In this document: positions 52,201 to 60,066 of the stretch, piece after piece | Numbering within the stretch: the first letter of the stretch is position 1 | Layout of the letters: each line of letters starts with the position of its first letter | Source of the DNA: Lethocerus indicus | Taxonomy: Eukaryota; Arthropoda; Insecta; Hemiptera; Belostomatidae | Assembly: GCA_019843655.1 (NCBI GenBank) | Contig: JACDQD010000004.1 | Location: forward strand, 1,364,001-1,428,000 | Reading direction: 5' to 3' | Length of the DNA: 64,000 nucleotides | Program-made: the position numbers and the translations under genes | Notes under the pieces: generated by a model | The model's input: the letters and a program-made list of their open reading frames with translations, nothing else | Database searches by the model: none | What the model was told of the DNA's origin: nothing

Positions 52201-55199
52201 ACGGTAGAACTGCGAATATGGACGGAATTAACCTTCATTCACTTTGAGTGGCAGCCCAACGTAAGGGACACCCCCCACCACCGGGCAAGGCCTAAGATCG
52301 GCTTTAATTAAGTTCGCAAGTGTCCCCTCGGCTTCATTCTCGGCTCTGAGCCTTCCGAATAAATTGACCCGCCACTTGTCAGGCCCCCAACACCCAGTTA
52401 TTTAATACACCAGCCCCGAATGTAATGCATTTTGAGGCCCCCCCCCCTTCTTTAAATGCTAATTTTACAGTCATCTATTAAAACTTGCGAAAGTTACGTT
52501 CTTTTTTTCCCTACAGTTGATTCTCTCTTCTGGTCGGGGTTCGTGAAAGTTTTGCGCTCTCAACACTGCCCGGTAACTGGTTCTCCATTAGCTTTTGACA
52601 CTCCGAATCAATTCCGGTCGACAAAAATTGCTTTCGCCTCGAATGGCTCAAAAATGGGGGTTGACAGTCTCGAAATATTCGGCGCGATTGAAAAATGTGC
52701 ATTAACAATTGCAGTCACCGAAGGCGAAGATTTTCGGGGTCTTCGGCCTCGTTTCGGTATAAACGTAAAGTTGAGTGGGGGCGACCGCGTCAAAGCCTCT
52801 TGACTGCCGAATAAAGCCCAGTCTTCCCAGCGCTGTAAAAATATAACCACTGGACTTAAAGTCCGGTATAAGACAACAGGAAGTAGGGTACAAAATTAAT
52901 TGTTTTACATTGTTTTCTTAGGAAAATACGATGTAGTCGTTATGTTGTATATTGCCAGACAATGCAAGTACATTCGTAGTTTAATTTGAGTTACACTTGT
53001 CGGTTGATAGTGGATATGAATTTCTCCGGTCGACCAATTTCCGTCTGTGCCCGTGTTGATTCAACAAAACGCGAGCCGCCTTTGATTAGGGTTTACATTG
53101 AAATTTGCATTTTGGAAAAGGGGGCGCCCGGCCCCCTTGTTGTTTCAACTGTCCGTTCAATCGCTTAATCTCCTTCTCGTCTTCTGTTTAGACATCGGTT
53201 CCAAATAGCCGGCTCGCGTGTTTACGTCCCCTCGCCACAGCCTAATCCTTTGTATTGTTAGACGCCGCCATTTCTCGTTCCCTTAAACGAGACGGGACCG
53301 AGTTCGTTGTACAAAATTAAGAGCCCTTCGCGTCTTCGTTACACTTCCGATGTTTTTATCGGGAAGTCGGTTCTATTTCGGTGGTGCTTTTTGAAAAATT
53401 GTATTCGCCGTTTGAACCTTTTCGTATGGGTATTTTTAGAACCTCGCAAAATGGGGAGCGTTGACATTTCTCCGCCGTGGGGACCTTGGGGGCTTGAAAT
53501 AAGCCGGAGCCACCGCCCTTCGTTCGAGAATAGCCGGTCCCCGCGTGTCCAGATACTTCGCAGATAAGACGTCCGAAATCTGTCCCCTAATACGTCGCTC
53601 GGAAAGACCAATTATTTACAGCCGCATTACCCACGCTTTTATCATCGCATCAACCCCTTCGCGTGACCCACACTCAGACCGATATCATGTACCTCTTTTG
53701 TCCGTCTTATTATCGCTAATTAGTTAATGTCGAGAGGTCAAATTTCGTTCTCTTTCAGATGCTTATAACTTCCGGATAAATTATTTTGAAGAAACAATTT
53801 ATTAAACAAAAACATAAATTTTTAAAGGTCACAATACTAGAAGGTAAGTCAGTACTATTTGCACGAAGTGTTCCAATTCATATCAAACCAAAAAAACTGG
53901 CCATTTAATACATATCTGCTTTCTCAGCTGTGTATTAGACAGTTTCTAAATGAAACTTTTCCGATACAAAGGTTTGCAACTTTAAAATAGGAGTATCAGT
54001 CGTTGGAACTTGTCACCCTTATATGTTTAGGCGTTATTTCAGCCGGTTTGTGAACATTAGAGGAACGCTTCGTCATTATAAACTGACCCGACTCTGGCAA
54101 GGGCGAGACTAGAATTTTGTTTGTAAGGGTCGTCCTGGCCGGCGTTAGTGACGTGACGTGGGAGTCGCCCGCCCATGTCCCTTCTACGACGCCCTTCGTT
54201 AACCGGATCGCCCTTTCCCCGTTCGCAAGACGACCCCCGGCCGCAGACCCACCAACCATTACCAGAGCTCGAGCCCGGTTAAACTTTTAGTCCAACTTTG
54301 GCCCAGTCGGCTTCATCCCCCCCCACCACCTCTAATTTGACTCAACTGCAATTGTTGTTAACTGAAATTGTAAAACTTTCATACGAGAGACGAGAGTTTA
54401 TCTTGTGTTGTGGGCAAAACAATACTTTAATAGCGTACTGCGAATGTGCAAAAAAAATTAGTGGTTCGGTACAAAACTCCAGTAGACAATTGCGTAATCC
54501 TGTTACAATCTTATTGCGGAATTGATTTTTTCATTATACGACCCGCGGAGAAGGAACTGCAACAAGCGGAAGTAAGGAACGAGTAGGAGGGATTTTATAA
54601 TGGAGTTGGGCCCAATTCCTTTTCTTCGCCGACTTGAAATATCTAATATTTCCGAGTGGACCCAACTGCCGCCCGTTCCCATTCCAGCGGCACAATTGAC
54701 TTGGTTGGCAAAGCAAATTTTTAATGTTTAATCTCGTGACGCCCTCAAAACGACCGTCGTGGAAACGATTTAAGGACCTGTCTTTTGGATTGCCAGAAAA
54801 GATTAAATCGGTCCACGGTTCGGCGCTTCAACAAAGCGGTTTAGACGCGATTGTACGGAAAATAAATCTTCAATAAATAGCGAAAGTTTCCGTTTTAAAA
54901 ATAATGTGTTTTTCTAGCCTAGGTTATTAAACCTAGAAAGTAACCTATATTTACGATGGCGTAAAGCTGATTTCCAGTCTGGCAAATAGGTCTTTTTTTT
55001 TACATAATTTCGGTCCAACTGCAGTATATCTAAAACCGGCGAGTAGATACTGAAATGACGTGAATTTCTCCCGACATACAATCATAGGTATGATGAGAAG
55101 TGGCACCGATTACTATAGAGGAGCTCATACGCACGCGTATCACGCGTATTAAGTGGCGAGATGCCTATGTATGAGATATAGAATGTGGAAATCGGTTTA

Positions 55200-55530
55200 A
55201 AATTTAAAATGCCTTTATCGTTTACAATACCTACGGCCCCCGCCACCTACAATTTTTCGAACGACAGTGCCAAGTATCGTCGACGTGAAGCGACATATTT
55301 GCCGTAGCCGGGAAAAATGTGTATGTGGGAATAAATTTAAGTTGCCCGCCCCTATTGTGAGTACTTTATTCAGTGCCGGGAAGAGGTGGGGCGCGAATGC
55401 GGCGGTAAACAGCAGGTTCGTTTTGGGGGTGGGGGGAGGGGGGGAGGGATTCAAATCCGAGGCCGGCTTCCAGGAGGCGGCCCCGTAAAGAATTGGATCT
55501 TATAACGCCGCTCTGCCAACCGGCCCGTAT
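55200..55530 (-). mobile_element. tRNA-derived SINE
   Basis: On the minus strand, starting near 55530, GGGCCGGTTGGCAGAGCGG contains a perfect Pol III A-box (TGGCAGAGCGG). About 60 bases on, GGATTTGAATCCC is a B-box-like element. A C-rich segment and about 220 bp of unrelated body follow, ending near GTAAACGATAAAGGC. The A-to-B spacing fits a class II tRNA ancestor (Leu/Ser type), but the cloverleaf is not intact. No poly-A tail is clear. Confidence 0.6.
55425..55448 (+). other. Strong G-quadruplex candidate
   Basis: G-runs of 5, 6, 7 and 3 are separated by single bases (T, A, A), satisfying the usual four-run rule with minimal loops. It lies within the SINE on the opposite strand. Confidence 0.65.
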
Positions 55531-56317
55531 ATCAACAGCATTTTACCTCGCAGCTTCCGCAGTTTTTCATTTACTTTACTGTGTATTAATACCCTCCGCC
55601 GGGGGGAAGGTTTCATAAGGCATAGGGCGCGGTCGTTTTCTAACTCGGGGCTGAATTTATTAGGGCCAATTAAAGGAATTTCGGGCGATATACATTTCTT
55701 TTCTGTCCTGGCGGGGAACCGGGGGGCCTTCTAAAAAGTTTTCCACTTCTACACGAATTACTGACTGCAATAAAGGAAAAGTTTTCAATTCCGATTACAA
55801 TACCGATTATTAATTGTGCCGAAATTATTTAATATATTCTACGAAACATCCAGTTTTATTAAAGTAAGGCAGACATTTACACTTTTACAAGGTAAAACTA
55901 AAACAGTTTGAATATGATTATTAACCCCTTAACGCGCAGATTTTTTGAAAACACTGGCCAAAAAATTGAAAAAATTAATCGAAATATTATTTTTATTTTG
56001 AATTTTGATCCACATTGCAGAAAAGAGCCGATTTTGCATATTGCAATGTTACACGTACATCCACTTTTTTTTATCTTTCTTTTCGAATTGCTATTTCGAC
56101 AAAAACATATTTTTACCAGTAAAAATATTTATTTATACTTTTATAACGGAAATAATAATAATACTAGTATTTATTTTAATAAATTATTCAAAATTTTCTT
56201 TTTTGCGATATATTTCGAAGCAAGGTGCAGTACATAGCCTAACATTGCAAATATTACACATGTAACGACTCTCTTTTCTTTTCCTTTTTCCTTTGCTCTT
56301 CCTCTCCTCTGCTTTGC

Positions 56318-56423
56318 TGAGCGGTTGGAATACCTCAGATTTCGTGATCTTCTGTCTCCTCCCGCTCGTCTCGGTCTTCTGCCAGACCCGTTTCGGCCGC
56401 TCGCCATCTTCAGTAGCAGTGAT
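56318..56423 (+). repeat. R1 repeat copy (left terminus missing)
   Basis: GCGGTTGGAATACCTCAG, then TCTGTCTCCTCCCGCTCG, GGTCTTCTGCCAGACCCG and CGCCATCTTCAGTAGCAGTG occur in R1 order. Confidence 0.75.
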
Positions 56424-56920
56424 GAAACTTGCCAAAGTCACTTCGGCAAAATCTACAAAATAGTTTTGAAAATAATATTACAGTTTTGTACTAACATTGT
56501 TTCGAAATGACGTCGAATTCGCTTCGGTAACAAGAACGAAACTTCCCCACTTCCTTTTCAGCCCTTGAACCGCCCATTGAACGGGGCGAATTAATGACGA
56601 GTTCATTGAAAACCGATAGCCCTTTTAATTAATTTTCGGATGCGCCGATTCGGCACATTTCTCGTCTAATCCCCGATTCACGATGCAATCCAAGTATCGC
56701 ACAACCATTTATTATTTATCCAATGAATGAAATTCAAGTTCGGACCAATCCCCCGGCTGTGAACATTCAGCATTTCGCTCTGAAATATATACAATGTTCT
56801 TTTGTACGGCCGGGTTTCGTTTCAGAGGGTTTCAATTATTGCATCCGCGTCTCTATCGGTGGGGCGGGAAAAAAATTGAGAGTCGGGAATTAAAACTGAA
56901 ATTTTTTCGCTGCCAGATAA

Positions 56921-57080
56921 CCGTCGTTTTGCGGTGTTTCGTGTCTCCTCTCGCCGGTTCGGTCTTTTGCCAGACCGGGGTTTCGGCCGCCCGCCGTCTT
57001 CAGTAGCGGTGTTCAATCACTGTCGCCACTTTGGATGTTTTTCGGGCATCAGTGACTGCGCTGTCACTGTCATAAGACAA
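56921..57080 (+). repeat. R1 repeat copy plus linker
   Basis: Core blocks GTGTCTCCTCTCGCCGG, TTCGGTCTTTTGCCAGACCG and CGCCGTCTTCAGTAGCGGTG are followed by the ATGTTTTTCGGGCATC and CTGTCACTGTCA linker also found in other R1 copies. One extra G in the core breaks any shared reading frame. Confidence 0.75.
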
Positions 57081-57447
57081 TGTTTGTCGTAAGACAAACA
57101 ACATACCCCAAAAAACAGTATAACAAGACACGTATATATACGCAGGTATTTTTATGATAATAAAAATTATCATAAGTATTAAGAATTGTTTGTAGTTTCT
57201 CGTTATCATTTATTAGTATTTTGTATAAATTGTTTTCTTCTTTGTTCGGTTTAGCACAAACCGCTCATCAGCAGGGCCCACAGTTCAATATATTATGTTG
57301 TTGCAAAAGTATGCTTGAAACTGAACTCTATTAATTCCGAAATATGGACCAGCGGAGCGCGAAACTTTTTTTTTCTCTCCGACGATAAATAAGTTTATTT
57401 AACCCAGAGTTGCATAAAAGTTCGGCGTCCGGGACGTGATGAAAGCT
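57081..57447. other. Noncoding, nothing recognised
   Basis: AT-rich linker between an R1 copy and a jockey-like copy; a short near-direct repeat around CATAAGACAATG / CGTAAGACAAAC lies at 57073-57103. Confidence 0.5.
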
Positions 57448-57985
57448 CGGACTGCAAATTTGGACCGCTGAGACCTCAAATTAAAACTGACAGTAGACAA
57501 CAAACTTACAATATACAAATCCATTTTAAAACCGACATGGACTTACGGAATAGGCTGTGGGGTTCCGGTTAAGAAATCCAACATCGCCCCATCCAGAGAT
57601 TCCAATCAAAAGTCCTTCGTACCATCCCTTAATGCTCCCCCCGGGTATGTTTCTAACCGAACAATCCACAATGACCTCGACATACCGACAGTCGACGAAG
57701 TCGCAAAATCACGCTTCCTTAAATTCCACTCCCGCCTCTCTCCACATCCAAATCCACTCGTTCAGTCCCTTTCCTCTTCTGCCCATCCATTATCTCCCCG
57801 CGTATCGGCTCAAAAGCCACTGGCCCAGAGATCCTCTTAGCCCGAAGCCATAAACTGTTCATGTGGAAAAAGTGCCATAATTGGGTGGTCTCTTTTATCG
57901 AGACATTCATGCGAAAACACTCATCAGTTGTACCCATAACAATACGTAGTTGATTGTACAAAAAATAAAAAAGGTTAAAAAGAAA
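57448..57985 (+). mobile_element. Jockey-like non-LTR retrotransposon, 5'-truncated copy
   Basis: It begins around AATTTGGACCGCTGAGACC and carries the IQRFQSK-equivalent sequence CCAGAGATTCCAATCAAAAG, then the shared GC-rich tail region. It ends TTGATTGTACAAAAAATAAA with A-rich sequence to about 57985. It lies about 220 bp upstream of the candidate receptor exon and on the same strand. Confidence 0.8.
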
Positions 57986-58207
57986 ATTCATTCATATTCC
58001 GGGTCGTCGCATAGACATCTTGTATTTTATGCGCCCGATGAGAAAAGATTCATGACATATATGACGTGTAAACAGCATCTCTTATACTCTAGTCTGTGCG
58101 TAGAAGTCAAGGAAAACGAGGAAATTATTTTTGTGACGACCTAATATAGTGTATCTATAGTATAAGTATAGTGTAGTGTAGTTGTTGATTGTCGTTTCTG
58201 TTGACAG

Positions 58208-58386
58208 GTTGCGGAAGAGGAGGAACCGGATAGTAGAGGACGGGTGGAAGTACTGGACGAAACGATCGGAGGATATCGTAATAGGGGAGGCTGGGGCGAG
58301 TTATGTTTGGATAAGGGGCTGGATAGTTGGGGCGAGTGTACGGGTGATGATGGGTTGATGATCGGTTGTGGGAGGGGGCGGCTGCC
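58208..58386 (+). promoter_or_regulatory. Candidate 5' leader of the receptor exon, preceded by a splice acceptor
   Basis: A pyrimidine-rich stretch ending in GACAG lies at about 58190-58207, so the coding exon may begin at 58208 and be spliced to an upstream untranslated exon. An in-frame TGA at 58348-58350 closes the receptor frame upstream, so translation cannot start before it. The leader is G/A-rich. No TATA box or initiator is obvious, and transcription could instead start inside or before this stretch. This assignment is inference; the acceptor is only moderate. Confidence 0.5.
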
Positions 58387-58396
58387 ATGGGTGTAG
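58303..58396 (+). promoter_or_regulatory. Cluster of three short upstream ORFs before the receptor start
   Basis: If this leader is transcribed it contains three minimal uORFs. The first is ATG-TTT-GGA-TAA at 58303-58314. The second is ATG-ATG-GGT-TGA at 58347-58358. The third is a 12-codon ORF from the ATG at 58358 to the TAG at 58394-58396. The second and third overlap by one base (TGATG). The third overlaps the first in-frame receptor ATG (58387) in another frame and stops 11 bases before the second in-frame ATG (58408). Such an arrangement usually lowers initiation at the overlapped start and favours reinitiation downstream. Confidence 0.55.
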
Positions 58397-58659
58397 GCGA
58401 GGTGGGCATGAATGTCACCGCCTGTTCAGCCCTCCTAGATTCGGTCCTCTGGAACGATCCCTCTTCGCTCGCCTTGCTCGCCGTCCTCGCCTTCATCGAC
58501 ATCATGGTAGTGCTCGGCAACTGCCTCGTCATCGCCGCCGTATTCATATCCTCCAAACTGCGATCGGTCACAAACCTCTTCATCGTCTCGTTGGCCGTCG
58601 CCGATCTGATGGTCGGACTAGCGGTCCTGCCGTTCAGCGCCACCTGGGAAGTATTCAAG
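58387..58659 (+). CDS. Oamb: First coding exon of an OAMB-type octopamine receptor (partial gene)
   Basis: This exon encodes the first 91 residues of a class A amine GPCR. Residues 1-27 are the extracellular N-terminus, with an N-glycosylation site at N9-V-T11. TM1 is about residues 28-53 and carries the G-N-C motif (N45 = position 1.50). A short basic intracellular loop KLRSVTN follows. TM2 is about residues 63-86 and carries LAVAD (D73 = 2.50, the sodium-site Asp) and [10 protein letters not shown]. The exon ends on AAG followed by GTAATT, a good phase-0 donor. From knowledge of the family, OAMB is a plasma-membrane octopamine receptor that signals through Gq/calcium (and cAMP in some isoforms) in neurons and reproductive tract. 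The N-terminal pattern M-N-x-T-x-C-x-x-L followed by S-V-x-W and D/E-P fits OAMB better than Dop1R2, but the two are close paralogues. The start at 58387 has a strong gccATGG context. A second in-frame ATG at 58408 aligns better with the usual N-terminus. TM3-TM7 exons are not in the window, so the gene continues beyond 64,000. Confidence 0.82.
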
Positions 58660-58707
58660 GTAATTAATACCTAATTAATTATTATACCGTACGTCTGTGG
58701 AGTTTCT

Positions 58708-59148
58708 GTCTGGGAGCGAATTCTGAAGTGCCGACCGATGGCAATTTAAGAAATTGTTTCAGTCTAAATGTTGCAGACTGCACATTTAATGTAGAACTAT
58801 TTATAGAAGATAGATGAGGTATATACCCTAAAATGGGGATTTCAGGAAGCAGACAACATCCAAAAGGTCCCCATTCAATTCAGGAAACAGCTAATTGAAG
58901 TTCTGGTGGCGGAAACCTCCGCTCACTTATAATCAAAATACTGTTACATTTTAAATACTTTTTTGGGGGGAATTATGTGCATAAAAGACTTCTGAGTGTT
59001 ACCAGTTATAATAATTGATTTAACGTACCTGTTTTGTGGTCTGCGATGGGTCGGAATACAGTAGGTTTGTGGTGTTTCTGTCTCTACTCGCCGGTTTGGT
59101 CTTTCGCTAGACCGGTTTCGGCCGCTCGCCATCTTCATTAGCGGTGTT
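58708..59148 (+). repeat. Left arm of the intronic long inverted repeat
   Basis: The arm begins near TGGGAGC at 58711 and ends at GCGGTGT (59141-59147). It contains unique sequence to about 59015, then an R1 copy starting with the conserved left end TTTAACGTACCTGTTTTG at about 59019. Confidence 0.85.
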
Positions 59149-59167
59149 AGTTGGCACTTATATTATC

Positions 59168-59348
59168 CGAAGTTACTCCAGATATCGCATTCGGCAGGCT
59201 GAGAGCCACCTGAGAATTGTGCCGAGAAACAAGTCTGCAGGGTTCGAAATATTTTAAAAATATAAAATGACCTTTATTATTTATTTTGTAATGTTTAATT
59301 TACCGAATTATTATTAATGGAAATAATAAGAATACAGATTTCTAATAT
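59168..59348 (+). repeat. R2 repeat copy nested in the loop
   Basis: This stretch closely matches 35045-35295: it shares GAGAGCCACCTGAGAATTGTG, GTCTGCAGGGTTCGAAAT and TAAAATGACCTTTATTATT in the same order. It lacks about 70 bases present in the middle of the other copy (about 35105-35178). The identity of the family is unknown to me. Confidence 0.8.
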
Positions 59349-59485
59349 AGTTTAACGTACCTGTTTTGTGGTCTGCGAGGGGTTGGAATAACGTCGGTTT
59401 GTGGTGTTTCTGTTTCCTCTCGCCGGTTTGGTCTTTTGCTAGACCGGTTTCGGCTGCTCGCCATCTTCAGTAGCGCTGTTTGTCA
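59346..59485 (+). repeat. R1 repeat copy in the loop of the long inverted repeat
   Basis: This is a near-complete R1 unit. It starts TTTAACGTACCTGTTTTG, continues through GGTCTTTTGCTAGACC and ends with the CGCCATCTTCAGTAGCG block. It runs in the same direction as the left-arm R1 and opposite to the right-arm R1. It is followed by short CACTGTCACTTG-type internal repeats. Confidence 0.85.
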
Positions 59486-59525
59486 CTGTTGGCACTTGTC
59501 ACTGTCACTTGTACTGTCAGACGGT

Positions 59526-59963
59526 ACACCGCTACTGAAGATGGCGAGCAGCCGAAACCGGCCTAGCAAAAGACCAAACCAGCTAGAGACAGAAACACCA
59601 CAAACCTACGGTATTCCGACCCCTCGCAGACCACAAAACAGGTACGTTCAATTAATTATTATAAGTGGTAACACTCAGAAGTCTTCTATGCACATAATTC
59701 CTCCCCAAAAATGTATTTAGAATATAACAATATTTTGATTATAAGTGAGCGAAGGTTTCCGCCACCAGAACTTCAATTAGCTGTTTCCTGAATTGAATGG
59801 GGACCTTTTGGATGTTGCCTGCTTCCTGAAATTCCCATTTTAGGGTATATACCTCATCTATCTTCTAAAAATAGTTCTACATTAAATGTGCAGTCTGCAA
59901 CATTTAGACTGAAACAATTTCTAAAAATTACCATCGGTCGGTACTTCAGAATTGGCTCCCTGA
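59526..59963 (-). repeat. Right arm of the intronic long inverted repeat
   Basis: This is the reverse complement of the left arm. It begins ACACCGCTACTGAAG at 59526, contains the R1 copy to about 59650, then the unique arm sequence, and ends near GGCTCCCTGAG at about 59963. No obvious target-site duplication flanks the whole structure. Confidence 0.85.
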
Positions 59964-60039
59964 GGCGATGTTAAAATATCTCCCGTATTAAGCTCAACGT
60001 AAGACAATAAAAGAACCCAGTGAATAAGTTGGAGAAAGA

Positions 60040-60066
60040 CCCTCCACCCACCCCCCCACCCACCCC
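60040..60066 (-). other. C-rich tract in the receptor intron
   Basis: C-runs of 3, 3, 7, 3 and 4 with short spacers lie about 80 bp after the long inverted repeat. It can form a G-quadruplex on the antisense strand. Confidence 0.5.

Larger units (their letters stand above)
47384..55199. other. Noncoding mosaic, one possible SINE fragment
   Basis: GC-rich, CpG-rich patches at 48350-48730, 50230-50450, 50760-51120 and 51360-51700 give overlapping ORFs on both strands (up to 129 codons). None is recognised. Confidence 0.45.
58708..59963. repeat. Long inverted repeat (foldback/hairpin structure) inside the receptor intron
   Basis: The left arm at about 58708-59148 and the right arm at about 59526-59963 are reverse complements over about 440 bp. 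Aligning by eye I count roughly 25-30 differences plus small indels, near 94% identity. The outer 300 bp of each arm is sequence I do not see elsewhere in the window. The inner about 130 bp of each arm is an R1 repeat copy. The loop (59149-59525) holds an R2 repeat (59168-59348) and a third R1 copy (59346-59485). That third copy can also pair with the right arm across only about 40 bp. The structure starts about 50 bp after the splice donor of the coding exon. Confidence 0.9.

Noticed and set aside
58155..58658. 167-codon minus-strand ORF
   Set aside because: Antisense shadow of the receptor exon.
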